In this document: piece after piece, positions 52,956 through 61,557 of the stretch
Numbering within the stretch: the stretch's first letter is position 1
Layout: each line of letters begins with the position of its first letter
Source of the DNA: Micromonospora lutea
GTDB lineage: Bacteria; Actinomycetota; Actinomycetes; Mycobacteriales; Micromonosporaceae
Length of the DNA stretch: 64,000 bases
Reading direction: 5' to 3'
NCBI RefSeq assembly: GCF_016863535.1
Contig: NZ_BOPB01000002.1
Location: 434,001 to 498,000 of the forward strand
The notes under the pieces: generated by a model
Databases searched by the model: none
What the model was told of the DNA's origin: nothing
The model's input: only the letters and a program-made list of their open reading frames with translations
Translations under genes and position numbers: made by a program

Positions 52956-54527
52956 GTGTTTGACACCTTGAGTGACCGCCTCTCCGGGATCTTCACCAAG
53001 CTCCGCGGCAAGGGACGTCTCACCGACGCCGACATCGACGCCACCGCGCGTGAAATCCGCCTCGCGCTGCTGGAGGCGGACGTCGCGCTGCCAGTGGTCA
53101 AGGGCTTCATCGCTAACGTCAAGGAGCGGGCGCGCGGCGCAGAGGTCTCCCAGGCACTCAACCCGGCCCAGCAGATCATCAAGATCGTCAACGAGGAACT
53201 GGTCGCCGTGCTGGGCGGCGAGGGACGGCGGCTCCAGTTCGCCAAGCAGCCGCCCACCGTGATCATGCTCGCCGGCCTCCAGGGCTCCGGTAAGACCACA
53301 CTCGCCGGCAAGCTGGCCCGCTGGCTCAAGGCCCAGGGCCACCAGCCGCTGCTGGTCGCCGCCGACCTGCAACGCCCCAACGCCGTCGGGCAGCTCCAGG
53401 TCCTCGGTGGCCGCGCCGGTGTCGAGGTGTACGCCCCAGAGCCCGGCAACGGTGTCGGCAATCCGGTGCAGGTGGCGAAGTCCTCCATCGAGCACGCCCG
53501 CCGGGCCGCCCGGGACGTCGTCATCGTCGACACCGCCGGCCGGCTCGGTGTCGACGCGGAGATGATGCAGCAGGCCGCCGACATCCGTGACGCGGTCGAC
53601 CCCGACGAGGTCATCTTCGTCATCGACGCGATGGTCGGTCAGGATGCGGTGCGGACGGCCGAGGCGTTCCGCGACGGGGTCGGCATCACCGGCGTGGTTC
53701 TCGCCAAACTCGACGGCGACGCCCGTGGTGGTGCCGCGCTGTCGGTGCGTGAGGTCACCGGGCAGCCGATCCTGTTCGCCTCCACCGGCGAGAAGCTGGA
53801 GGACTTCGACGTCTTCCACCCCGACCGGATGGCCAGCCGGATTCTCGGCATGGGCGACGTTCTCACTCTGATCGAGCAGGCCGAGGCGGCCTTCGACACC
53901 GATCAGAAGGAGAAGATGACCGCCAAGCTGGTGGGTGGCGAGCAGTTCACCCTGGAGGACTTCCTCGACCAGCTCATCGCGGTACGCCGGATGGGCCCGA
54001 TCGCCAACGTGCTGGCGATGATGCCGGGCATGGGGCAGGTGAAAGACCAGCTCGCCGAGCTGGACGACAAGCACTTCGACCGGATCACCGCGATCATCCG
54101 CTCCATGACCCCGGCCGAGCGCACCAACCCGAAGATCATCAACGGCTCCCGGCGGGCTCGGATCGCCAACGGCTCCGGGGTGACCGTGATGGACGTCAAC
54201 CAGCTGCTCAACCGCTTCACCGACGCGCAGAAGATGATGAAGCAGATGGGCGGCATGATGGGTCTGCCCGGCGCCGGCCGGCGCAAGGCGACCAAGTCGC
54301 CGAAGAACAAGCGCAAGGGCACCAAGGGCGGCAACCGGCCGCGCAGCGGCGCCGGTACCCGAGGCGTGCAGGGCGGGCTGCCGGGCGGCTTCCCGGGTGG
54401 GATGCCGCAGTTGCCACCGGGCATGAACCCCGACGATCTGGCCGCCGGTCAGGGCCTGCCGCCCGGCTTCAAGCTGCCAAAGATCGACTTCAACAAGTTC
54501 GGCAAGGACGGCAAGCCGCCCCGCTGA
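52956..54527 (+). CDS. ffh: Signal recognition particle protein Ffh
   Basis: 523 residues. SRP54 binds signal sequences and 4.5S RNA. The N domain starts FDTLSDRLSGIFTKLRGKG, then GTPase motifs LQGSGKTTLAGKLA, AADLQRPNAVGQL, VDTAGRLGVDA and AKLDGDARGG. The M domain (about 330-440) is Met-rich with MMKQMGGMMGLP and GSRRARIANGSGV. The last 90 residues are a Gly/Pro/Lys-rich tail. GTG 52956 has GGGATG upstream. TACCCT at 52882-52887 is a likely -10 box in the 226-base gap after the repeat. Confidence 0.96.
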   Translation: MFDTLSDRLSGIFTKLRGKGRLTDADIDATAREIRLALLEADVALPVVKGFIANVKERARGAEVSQALNPAQQIIKIVNEELVAVLGGEGRRLQFAKQPPTVIMLAGLQGSGKTTLAGKLARWLKAQGHQPLLVAADLQRPNAVGQLQVLGGRAGVEVYAPEPGNGVGNPVQVAKSSIEHARRAARDVVIVDTAGRLGVDAEMMQQAADIRDAVDPDEVIFVIDAMVGQDAVRTAEAFRDGVGITGVVLAKLDGDARGGAALSVREVTGQPILFASTGEKLEDFDVFHPDRMASRILGMGDVLTLIEQAEAAFDTDQKEKMTAKLVGGEQFTLEDFLDQLIAVRRMGPIANVLAMMPGMGQVKDQLAELDDKHFDRITAIIRSMTPAERTNPKIINGSRRARIANGSGVTVMDVNQLLNRFTDAQKMMKQMGGMMGLPGAGRRKATKSPKNKRKGTKGGNRPRSGAGTRGVQGGLPGGFPGGMPQLPPGMNPDDLAAGQGLPPGFKLPKIDFNKFGKDGKPPR

Positions 54528-54593
54528 GCGTGTCGGTGACGGCGGGTGACGTCATCAGCTCCTAGGGTGATGTTGCCCCGGTAAGGAGGAGTC

Positions 54594-55181
54594 ATGACCG
54601 TGGCCCCCATGCTGCCCATCCCACCCGAGCGCTCGGAATGGACGGTCGACGACCTCGGAGAGCTGCCGGAGGACCTTCCGTACGAACTGGTCAACGGAAG
54701 GTTGATCGTGCCGTCGCCGACCGCCCTGCATCAGGACCTCTGTGTCGAACTGCTGCTCGCGCTCAGAGTCAACTGCCCATCCGAGTACCTGGTCAGCATC
54801 GACCTGTCGATGCGGATCGACCGGCGCAACGAACCCCGCCCCGACGTGGTCGCCATCCGCCGGGAGCACGCGAACCGCTCGCCCGTCCCGGTGGAGGACG
54901 CGCTGCTCGCCGTCGAGGTCATCTCACCCACCTCGACCTTCCGCGACCTGTACGACAAGGCCAAGGTCTACGCCCACGCCGGGGTCCGGTCGTACTGGGT
55001 GGTCGACCCGCTGCACGAGAAGATGACGCTTACCGAGTACGCCCTCGGCCCGTCGGGAGACTACGAGGTCGCCAGCCACACCGAGGACCTCTTCGTCACC
55101 GAGCGGCCCTGGAAGGTGTCGGTGGATCTGCCCGCGTTGACCGCGCGGCGAGCGGGGCTTCTCGCCCGCGACGGGGAGTGA
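54594..55181 (+). CDS. Uma2-family protein (DUF820 nuclease fold)
   Basis: 195 residues. A restriction-endonuclease-like fold: LPYELVNGRLIVPSPTALHQ, then RPDVVAI, LAVEVISPTSTFRDLYDKAKVY and YWVVDPLHEKMTLTEY. The EVISPTS segment holds the PD-(D/E)xK-type carboxylate. Such proteins are common and often in multiple copies in actinobacteria with no proven role. ATG 54594 has AAGGAGGAGTC upstream, a strong site. It is an accessory gene between ffh and the amidohydrolase. Confidence 0.9.
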   Translation: MTVAPMLPIPPERSEWTVDDLGELPEDLPYELVNGRLIVPSPTALHQDLCVELLLALRVNCPSEYLVSIDLSMRIDRRNEPRPDVVAIRREHANRSPVPVEDALLAVEVISPTSTFRDLYDKAKVYAHAGVRSYWVVDPLHEKMTLTEYALGPSGDYEVASHTEDLFVTERPWKVSVDLPALTARRAGLLARDGE

Positions 55182-55199
55182 TCGGGTAGGACTGTGCGC

Positions 55200-56288
55200 A
55201 TGGCTCTGCATGTGCGTGGTGTGCTCCTGCCCGACGACGAGGTACGCGACCTGTGGCTGGTCGGCGACCAGGTCACCTTCGAACCGGTGCCCGGCGCGGA
55301 GACGATCGCCGACGGCGGCTTCATCCTGCCCGGCCTGGTGGACGCGCACTGCCACATCGGCATCGCCCGGGGCGGCGCACCGATCACCTCGCTGGATCAG
55401 GCCCGCGCCCTGGCTCGGATTGACCGGGACGCGGGTGTGCTGGCCATCCGGGACGCCGGCTCGCCCTTCCCGTACCCGGAACTCGACGACGAGCCCGGCC
55501 TGCCCCGTCTGATCCGCGCCGGGCGGCACATCGCACCGCCCAAGCGGTACCTGCGTGACATCGGCGTGGAGGTCGGCGCCGCCGAGGTGGCCGCGACCGT
55601 GGCGGAACAGGCCGCCGCCGGAAACGGCTGGGTGAAGCTGGTTGGCGACTGGATCGACCGGGGCGTCGGTGACCTGGCGCCGGCCTGGGACGCCGACACG
55701 ATGACCGCCGCGGTGGCCGCCGCGCATGCCGCCGGAGTACGCGCCGCCGTGCACACCTTCAGCGAGTCGGCCGTGGAGATCATGGTGCGCGCCGGGGTGG
55801 ACTCGGTCGAGCACGGCACCGGGCTCAGTTTCGACCTGATCGACCTGATGGCCCGGCAGGGCACCGCGCTGATCCCGACGATGATCAATGTCGGTACCTT
55901 TGGCGGTATCGCCGACCAGGCGCGGGCGAAGTTCCCCGGGTACGCCGAGCACATGCTCGCCCTGCGGGACCGCTTCCCGCAGGTGGTGCGGGCCGCGTAC
56001 GAGGCCGGTGTGCCGATCTACGTCGGCACCGACGCCGGCGGTGGCATCGACCACGGCCTCGCCGTCGAGGAAATGCTCCTGCTGCACGAGCAGGCCGGCA
56101 TGTCCACCCTGGACGTCCTCGCCGCCGCCTCCTGGGGCGCCCGGGCCTGGCTGGGCCTCCCCGGCCTGGTCGAAGGTGGCCTGGCCGACCTCTCCATCTA
56201 CCCCGACGACCCCCGCGCAGACCTCAACGCCCTGCGCACCCCCACCCACCTGATCCTCCGCGGCCACCCCCTCCCACAGCCGCGCTGA
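55200..56288 (+). CDS. Amidohydrolase-family protein
   Basis: 362 residues. TIM-barrel metal-dependent hydrolase of the imidazolonepropionase-like group. FILPGLVDAHCHIGIARGG holds the HxH metal pair, GWVKLVGDW a bridging lysine, AVHTFSESAVEIMVRAGVDSVEHGTG two further metal histidines, and YVGTDAGGGIDHGL the catalytic aspartate. The homologue Rv2915c is also downstream of ffh. The substrate is unknown. ATG 55200 is used (TAGGAC seven bases upstream); a GTG at 55194 is possible. Confidence 0.88.
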   Translation: MALHVRGVLLPDDEVRDLWLVGDQVTFEPVPGAETIADGGFILPGLVDAHCHIGIARGGAPITSLDQARALARIDRDAGVLAIRDAGSPFPYPELDDEPGLPRLIRAGRHIAPPKRYLRDIGVEVGAAEVAATVAEQAAAGNGWVKLVGDWIDRGVGDLAPAWDADTMTAAVAAAHAAGVRAAVHTFSESAVEIMVRAGVDSVEHGTGLSFDLIDLMARQGTALIPTMINVGTFGGIADQARAKFPGYAEHMLALRDRFPQVVRAAYEAGVPIYVGTDAGGGIDHGLAVEEMLLLHEQAGMSTLDVLAAASWGARAWLGLPGLVEGGLADLSIYPDDPRADLNALRTPTHLILRGHPLPQPR

Positions 56289-56342
56289 TCATGAGGTTGT
56301 TGTCTGCGACACGCCGAGGGAGCGCCAACAACCTCATGATCA
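56286..56342. repeat. 17-bp inverted repeat, dispersed family A, copy 2
   Basis: TGATCATGAGGTTGTTG (56286-56302) pairs perfectly with 56326-56342 across a 23-base loop. The first base overlaps the amidohydrolase stop. The palindrome matches the one at 3148-3208; the loops differ. It acts probably as a transcription terminator. Confidence 0.8.
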
Positions 56343-56389
56343 ACGGTGTGAGGTGGGCGGGGGAGAGAACGGGGGGTTGGGGGGACGCA

Positions 56390-56406
56390 TAGGATGTGCG
56401 GTCATG
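56390..56406 (+). promoter_or_regulatory. TANNNT box before proS (leaderless candidate)
   Basis: TAGGAT (56390-56395), eight bases, then ATG 56404; no ribosome binding site. Confidence 0.4.
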
Positions 56407-57810
56407 GCGCGTGTGCTTACTCCCCGGGCTGAGGACTTTCCTCGCTGGTACCAGGATCTGATCGCCAAGGCGAAGCTGGCCGACAACGGGCCGGTGCGAG
56501 GGACCATGGTGATCCGACCGGCCGGTTATGCGATCTGGGAGCGCATGCAGGCCGAGATGGACGACCGGATCAAGGCCGCCGGTGCGGAGAACGCGTACTT
56601 TCCGCTGTTCATCCCCGAGAGCTACCTCAAGCGCGAGGCCGAGCACGTCGAGGGCTTCTCGCCCGAGCTGGCCGTGGTCACCCACGGTGGCGGCAAGCAG
56701 CTGGCCGAACCGGTCGTGGTCCGGCCCACCAGCGAGACGGTCATCGGCGAGTTCATGGCCAAGTGGATCGACTCGTACCGGGACCTGCCGCTGCTGCTCA
56801 ACCAGTGGGCCAACGTGGTCCGCTGGGAGCTGCGCCCCCGGGTGTTCCTGCGGACCAGCGAGTTCCTCTGGCAGGAGGGGCACACCGCGCACGCCACCCG
56901 GGAAGACGCCCGCGCCTACGCCCGCAAGATCCTGCACGAGGCGTACGAGGACCTGATGGTCAACGTGCTCGGCATCCCGGTGGTGGTCGGGCTCAAGACC
57001 GCCCGTGAGCGCTTCGCCGGGGCGACCGCCACCTACACCTGCGAAGGCATGATGGGCGACGGCAAGGCGCTCCAGCTCGGCACCAGCCACGAACTGGGTC
57101 AGAACTTCGCCAAGGCCTTCGACATCAGCTACTCCTCGGCCGAGGGCGGCCGGGAGCACGCCTGGACGACCTCCTGGGGCACCTCCACCCGGATGCTCGG
57201 CGGCCTGATCATGTGCCACGGCGACGACAACGGGCTGCGGGTGCCGCCGAGGCTGGCGCCGACCCAGGCGTACGTCATGGTGGTCAAGGACGGTGACGGG
57301 GTCACCGAGGCGGCGGCCAAGCTGCGCGACGCGCTGCGTGACGCCGGCGTCCGGGTCACCCTCGACGACCGCACCGACACCCCGTTCGGCCGCCGGGCCG
57401 TCGACGCCGAACTCCGCGGTTATCCGGTACGCGTCGAGGTCGGTCCCCGCGATCTGGCCGCCGGCAACGCGGTGGTGGTCCGCCGTACGGACGGCTCGAA
57501 GTCGCCCACGCCGGTGGCGGACGTGGTCGGTGCGGTGCTTGCCGCCCTCGACGACGACCAGCGAGCGCTGCACGACCAGGCGCTCGCCTTCCGGGACTCG
57601 CGCACGGTCGACGTGGCCACCCTCGACGAGGCGCTGGAAGCGGCGGCCACCGGCTGGGCCCGGGTGCCCTGGTCCGTCGTCGGCGTCGACGGCGAGGCGA
57701 AGGCCAACGGGCAGGGCGTCACGGTGCGCTGCCTGCTCCGCGCCGACGGCTCCGTCCCCGACACCGAGGACGAGCCCGACCTCGTCGCCATCCTCGCCCG
57801 CGCCTACTGA
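56404..57810 (+). CDS. proS: Prolyl-tRNA synthetase
   Basis: 468 residues. Class II synthetase charging tRNA-Pro. The sequence matches the shorter archaeal/eukaryotic-type form: no editing insert, and PRAEDFPRWYQDLIAKAKLAD at the N-terminus. Motif 2 is RTSEFLWQEGHTAHAT, motif 3 lies in TSWGTSTRMLGGLIMCHGDD. The anticodon-binding domain starts near 265 (APTQAYVMVV), and a C-terminal zinc-like domain is reduced. The ATG at 56404 is chosen since family N-termini begin there. A dispersed repeat follows its stop. Confidence 0.96.
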   Translation: MARVLTPRAEDFPRWYQDLIAKAKLADNGPVRGTMVIRPAGYAIWERMQAEMDDRIKAAGAENAYFPLFIPESYLKREAEHVEGFSPELAVVTHGGGKQLAEPVVVRPTSETVIGEFMAKWIDSYRDLPLLLNQWANVVRWELRPRVFLRTSEFLWQEGHTAHATREDARAYARKILHEAYEDLMVNVLGIPVVVGLKTARERFAGATATYTCEGMMGDGKALQLGTSHELGQNFAKAFDISYSSAEGGREHAWTTSWGTSTRMLGGLIMCHGDDNGLRVPPRLAPTQAYVMVVKDGDGVTEAAAKLRDALRDAGVRVTLDDRTDTPFGRRAVDAELRGYPVRVEVGPRDLAAGNAVVVRRTDGSKSPTPVADVVGAVLAALDDDQRALHDQALAFRDSRTVDVATLDEALEAAATGWARVPWSVVGVDGEAKANGQGVTVRCLLRADGSVPDTEDEPDLVAILARAY

Positions 57811-57811
57811 G

Positions 57812-57869
57812 GTGTAAGCAAGGGCACCCTGTTAACGCCTCCGGTAGAGGAAGGGCCCCTTCCTAACAG
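57812..57869. repeat. Dispersed composite palindromic repeat, family B, copy 2
   Basis: GTGTAAGCAAGGGCACCCTG plus TTAACGCC (57812-57839), then TAGAGGAAGGGCCCCTTCCT plus AACAG (57845-57869). Same two-part layout as 52724-52782 with about 80 percent identity. It starts one base after the proS stop. Confidence 0.85.
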
Positions 57870-57902
57870 TTCGCCGGCGCGGGTGCTGCCGCTCGGGATG
57901 GG

Positions 57903-57918
57903 TAGGGTCGAGGCTGTG
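57903..57918 (+). promoter_or_regulatory. TANNNT box before the DUF402 gene (leaderless candidate)
   Basis: TAGGGT (57903-57908), seven bases, then GTG 57916. Confidence 0.45.
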
Positions 57919-58563
57919 AGGTTCGAGCCGGGGCGGCTGGTGGTGCACCGCAACGTGCGGCGGGGGCGGATCGGCTGGGTCCGGCCCGCCCGGGTGGTCA
58001 GCGACGACGAGCGGGGGCTGCTGCTCTGGGTGGCCGAGGGCACGCCGGTGGCCGGCGAGGTCAACGAGGCCGGGCTGGGCATGCGGGCGGTGCCCTTCCG
58101 GGAGTGGCTGACCCCGACCTACCGGTTGGCGCAGGGCCACTGGAACGGTCCGCCGCTGTTGAAGTTTCTGCCGGCCGGCGCGGCCCACTCCGTCTGGTGG
58201 TTCCGTGACGCGCGGGGTCGCTTCGCCGGCTGGTACGTCAACCTGGAGGAACCCGGCGTCCGCTGGGAGGACGGTGGACCGGCCGGCGTCGACATCGTCG
58301 ACCAGGATCTCGACGTCTGGGTCCGCCCGGACCGTAGCTGGGAGTGGAAGGACGAGGACGAGTTCGCCGAGCGGCTGGCCTTCCCGGAGCACTACTGGGT
58401 GACCGATGAGGCGGCGGTGCGTACCGAGGGCAAACGGGTGATCGCGCTGGCCGAGGCCGGGGTCTTCCCCTTCGACGGCACCTGGTGCGACTTCACCCCG
58501 CCGCCGCACTGGACGGCGCCCGATCGCCTGCCCGAGGGCTGGGATCGTCCCCCGGTCCGCTGA
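57916..58563 (+). CDS. DUF402 domain protein
   Basis: 215 residues. The C-terminal DUF402 fold has WYVNLEEPGVRWEDGG, VDIVDQDLDVWVRPD and WKDEDEF. In characterised relatives (FomD, Ntdp/SA1684) this fold is a metal-dependent nucleoside-diphosphate phosphatase; the Asp-rich VDIVDQDLD and KDEDE segments fit the metal site. The start is GTG 57916; the upstream frame has no support. It stands between proS and rpsP, an insertion relative to mycobacteria. Confidence 0.85.
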   Translation: MRFEPGRLVVHRNVRRGRIGWVRPARVVSDDERGLLLWVAEGTPVAGEVNEAGLGMRAVPFREWLTPTYRLAQGHWNGPPLLKFLPAGAAHSVWWFRDARGRFAGWYVNLEEPGVRWEDGGPAGVDIVDQDLDVWVRPDRSWEWKDEDEFAERLAFPEHYWVTDEAAVRTEGKRVIALAEAGVFPFDGTWCDFTPPPHWTAPDRLPEGWDRPPVR

Positions 58564-58625
58564 CACCCGGTCGGTGTGTTCTTCGTCACGTATGTGCCGC
58601 CTCGGGCGACCCGGGCCGGTGCGGT

Positions 58626-58655
58626 GTGACCGTTCCGGAGGCGATCTGGCAGAAT
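58626..58655 (+). promoter_or_regulatory. rpsP operon promoter candidate
   Basis: GTGACC (58626-58631), 18 bases, CAGAAT (58650-58655). The predicted start is about 150 bases upstream of rpsP; the long leader 58660-58812 has no gene and could carry regulation. Confidence 0.4.
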
Positions 58656-58812
58656 GGCTGGCTGGTATCCGGCACGCGTTCGGCGCCCTCTAACCCGGCG
58701 CGTTGCCAGTCCACCCGAGCGGTCTCCGGCCCAACCCCACTGTGCCGTTGGCGCTCACCCGTGCACACCGCCCGTACCGGGTCGGTGAGATCGCAACAGG
58801 AGCGAAACAACC

Positions 58813-59274
58813 GTGGCCGTAAAGATCCGGCTCCTGCGGATGGGCAAGATCCGCAACCCGCAGTACCGCATCGTCATCGCCGACTCGCGCACCAAGCGCG
58901 ACGGCCGGGCGATCGAGTTCGTCGGGATCTACCAGCCGAAGGAAGACCCTTCGGTCATCGAGGTGAAGTCGGAGCGGGTCCAGTACTGGCTGTCCGTCGG
59001 CGCCCAGCCCAGCGAGGCGGTGCAGCGGCTGCTGGAGCTGACCGGTGACTGGCAGAAGTTCAAGGGCCTGCCGGCCCCGCCGCCGCTGAAGGTCGCCCCC
59101 GAGCGGGCCGACCGCAAGGCGGCCTACGAGGCCGAGGCGAAGGCCGCCGCAGGGGTGGCCGACACCCCGGCCAAGCCGGCGAAGAAGGCCGCCAAGGCCG
59201 CCGAGGCGCCGAAGGCCGAGCAGGCGCCGAAGGCCGAGGAGCAGCCCGCTGCGGACTCCGGCGAGCAGGCCTGA
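58813..59274 (+). CDS. rpsP: 30S ribosomal protein S16
   Basis: 153 residues. [20 protein letters not shown] and [19 protein letters not shown] are the S16 core (about 1-90). A C-terminal extension of about 55 residues, rich in Ala, Lys and Glu, is typical of actinobacteria and lengthens it beyond the E. coli form. GTG 58813 has CAGGAG upstream. It heads the ribosome/tRNA-maturation operon. Confidence 0.97.
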   Translation: MAVKIRLLRMGKIRNPQYRIVIADSRTKRDGRAIEFVGIYQPKEDPSVIEVKSERVQYWLSVGAQPSEAVQRLLELTGDWQKFKGLPAPPPLKVAPERADRKAAYEAEAKAAAGVADTPAKPAKKAAKAAEAPKAEQAPKAEEQPAADSGEQA

Positions 59275-59275
59275 C

Positions 59276-59509
59276 ATGGCGCTGCGGCCGGCGTTGGAGC
59301 ACCTGGTCAAGGGCATCGTCGACCACCCTGAGGACGTACGCGTCCGGATGGTCGACTCCCGTCGGGGCAAGCGGCTGGAGGTCCGTGTGCATCCCGAGGA
59401 CCTGGGCACCGTGATCGGGCGGTCCGGCCGGACCGCCAAGGCGCTGCGCCAGGTGATCGGCTCCATCGGTGGGCGCGGCGTACGCGTCGACATCGTCGAC
59501 TCGTACTGA
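59276..59509 (+). CDS. khpA: KH-domain RNA-binding protein KhpA
   Basis: 77 residues. One KH domain: LVKGIVDHPEDVRVRMVDS, then VHPEDLGTVIGRSGRTAKALR with the GxxG-type loop (IGRSGR) and GRGVRVDIVDSY. KhpA, often with KhpB, binds RNA and influences cell size and translation. The rpsP-khpA-rimM-trmD order is conserved (Rv2909c-Rv2906c). The ATG follows the rpsP stop by one base. Confidence 0.95.
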   Translation: MALRPALEHLVKGIVDHPEDVRVRMVDSRRGKRLEVRVHPEDLGTVIGRSGRTAKALRQVIGSIGGRGVRVDIVDSY

Positions 59510-60081
59510 TGCTGCTCATCGTCGGCAGGATCGGGAAGCCGCACGGCATCCGTGGTGAGGTCACCGTGGAGGTGCGTACCGACGAGCCCGAGACGCGATT
59601 CGCTCCCGGCATGGTGCTGACCACCATGCCGGGGGTGAACGCCGCCAAGGCACCCGCCGCCCAGCCCGCGCCGGACGGTGCCGGTGTGCCGTTCCAGGTG
59701 CCCGACGAGTTGACCATCGAGTCCGCTCGCTGGCACCAGGGGCGGATGCTGGTCGCCTTCGACGGGGTGCTGGACCGCGATGTCGCCGAGGCGCTGCGCG
59801 GCACCCTGCTCGCGGTGGACAGTGGCGACGTCGCGCCGCCGGAGGATCCGGAGGAGTTCAACGACCACCAACTGGTCGGGTTGGCCGTGGTCACCCCGAC
59901 CGGCGAGCGGTTGGGCGAGGTGGCCCGGATCGACCATGCTCCCGCCTCCGACCTGCTGGTGCTGCGGCGTCCCGAGGGGCGTACGGCGTTGATCCCGTTC
60001 GTCAAGGAGATCGTCCCCGAGGTCGATCTCGCCGGTGGTCGTGTCGTCGTGGATCCGCCCGGCGGCCTGCTCGATCTCTAG
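59509..60081 (+). CDS. rimM: Ribosome maturation factor RimM
   Basis: 190 residues. It helps assemble the 30S head near S19. The N-terminal RimM domain: [27 protein letters not shown]-barrel C-terminal domain (about 105-185) has [23 protein letters not shown] and [26 protein letters not shown]. The ATG shares one base with the khpA stop (TGATG). A Pro/Ala insertion of about 15 residues lies at 45-60. Confidence 0.96.
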   Translation: MLLIVGRIGKPHGIRGEVTVEVRTDEPETRFAPGMVLTTMPGVNAAKAPAAQPAPDGAGVPFQVPDELTIESARWHQGRMLVAFDGVLDRDVAEALRGTLLAVDSGDVAPPEDPEEFNDHQLVGLAVVTPTGERLGEVARIDHAPASDLLVLRRPEGRTALIPFVKEIVPEVDLAGGRVVVDPPGGLLDL

Positions 60082-60098
60082 CTGGCGGAGCACCCCTG

Positions 60099-60872
60099 AT
60101 GCGCGTCGACATCGTGTCGATCTTCCCGGAGTACTTCGCCCCGCTGGACCTGTCGTTGATCGGCAGGGCCCGAGCCAACGGGACGTTGCGGCTGGCCGTA
60201 CACGATCTGCGCGGCTGGACCCACGACGTGCATCGGACCGTCGATGACACCCCGTACGGCGGCGGACCGGGCATGGTGATGCGGCCCGAGCCGTGGGGCG
60301 AGGCGTTGGACGCCCTCACCCCCGCGGAACTGCCCCCGCCACGGCTGTTGGTGCCGTCGCCGGCCGGCGTGCCCTTCACCCAGGCGTTGGCCCACGAGTT
60401 GGCGGCCGAACCGCACCTGCTGTTCGCCTGCGGCCGGTACGAGGGCATCGACCAGCGGGTCCTTGACCACGCGGCGACGCGGATGCCGGTCACCGAGGTC
60501 AGCCTCGGTGACTATGTGCTCTTCGGCGGTGAGGTCGCGGTGCTGGTGATCCTGGAGGCGGTGACCCGGCTGCTGCCGGGAGTGCTCGGTAACGCCGGTT
60601 CGTTGACCGAGGAGTCCCACGCGCACGGGCTGCTGGAAGCGCCGATGTACACCAAGCCGGCGACCTGGCGCGGACTGCCGGTGCCGGAGGTGCTCCGCTC
60701 CGGCGACCATGGCCGGATCGCCCGCTGGCGCCGCGACGAGGCGCTGGTCCGGACGGGTCGCCGCCGGCCGGACATGCTCGCCGGCCTGGACCCGCAGAGC
60801 CTGGACAAACGGGACGTGGCGGCGTTGGATCGGGCCGGATTGCAGGTGCCTGGAGCGGATGTGGCAAAGTAG
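60099..60872 (+). CDS. trmD: tRNA (guanine(37)-N(1))-methyltransferase
   Basis: 257 residues. SPOUT knot methyltransferase acting on G37 of tRNAs. [13 protein letters not shown] begins it. [17 protein letters not shown] and [11 protein letters not shown] are the conserved substrate loops, and [20 protein letters not shown] the knot. The C-terminal [17 protein letters not shown] is also standard. It is 17 bases after rimM. Confidence 0.97.
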   Translation: MRVDIVSIFPEYFAPLDLSLIGRARANGTLRLAVHDLRGWTHDVHRTVDDTPYGGGPGMVMRPEPWGEALDALTPAELPPPRLLVPSPAGVPFTQALAHELAAEPHLLFACGRYEGIDQRVLDHAATRMPVTEVSLGDYVLFGGEVAVLVILEAVTRLLPGVLGNAGSLTEESHAHGLLEAPMYTKPATWRGLPVPEVLRSGDHGRIARWRRDEALVRTGRRRPDMLAGLDPQSLDKRDVAALDRAGLQVPGADVAK

Positions 60873-61017
60873 GGGGGTTGCCGCAGTCGTCTGCGCCCGT
60901 AGGCGGCTGCGAGGATCCCCGACCGGGGTCGGTTGCCGCCGGCCACCACCCGAGGATCAGTATCACCCATCCGCGCGCCGAGTGACGGTGCGCCGTGAGC
61001 CTCACGAGGACACAGCG

Positions 61018-61374
61018 ATGAACATCCTGGACGCCCTTGACGCCCAGTCGAAGCGCACCGACCTGCCCGACTTCCGTGCCGGTGACACCGTCAAGGTGCA
61101 CGCCCGGGTGGTCGAGGGGGCCCGGTCCCGGGTCCAGATCTTCCAGGGCGTCGTCATCCGCCGCCAGGGTGCTGGGCTGCGCGAGACCTTCACCGTTCGC
61201 AAGCTGAGCTTCGGCGTCGGCGTCGAGCGGACCTACCCGATCAACAGCCCGGCGATCGACCGCATCGAGGTCGTGGTTCGGGGCGACGTCCGCCGTGCCA
61301 AGCTCTACTACCTGCGTGAGCTGCGCGGCAAGAAGGCCAAGATCAAGGAGCTGCGCGAGAAGCAGCCGAGCTGA
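61018..61374 (+). CDS. rplS: 50S ribosomal protein L19
   Basis: 118 residues. [36 protein letters not shown], here identified by its ends [10 protein letters not shown] and VIRRQG, is the L19 core. [19 protein letters not shown] and [18 protein letters not shown] complete it. ATG 61018 has GAGGA upstream. The 145-base gap after trmD suggests its own leader. A hairpin lies beyond the stop. Confidence 0.97.
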   Translation: MNILDALDAQSKRTDLPDFRAGDTVKVHARVVEGARSRVQIFQGVVIRRQGAGLRETFTVRKLSFGVGVERTYPINSPAIDRIEVVVRGDVRRAKLYYLRELRGKKAKIKELREKQPS

Positions 61375-61490
61375 CCTCGCGCTGCGCCACGCCGCCCGAA
61401 CTGCGCGTATGTCGTACCGGCCAGTCAGCACTACTCTGGTCGTACGGGCGCAGCGCGGCGGTGACCCGCCTCGTGCGGCGGGTGACCTCC

Positions 61491-61532
61491 ACTACCGCCC
61501 GGGGAACCTCGACGAGGATCCCGGGCGGTAGT
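61491..61532 (+). terminator. Hairpin after rplS
   Basis: 13-bp perfect stem (61491-61503 with 61520-61532), 16-base loop, followed by CGTTTCTG, in the 183-base gap before lepB. Confidence 0.7.
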
Positions 61533-61557
61533 CGTTTCTGCGGACCGGGGAGTGGGT

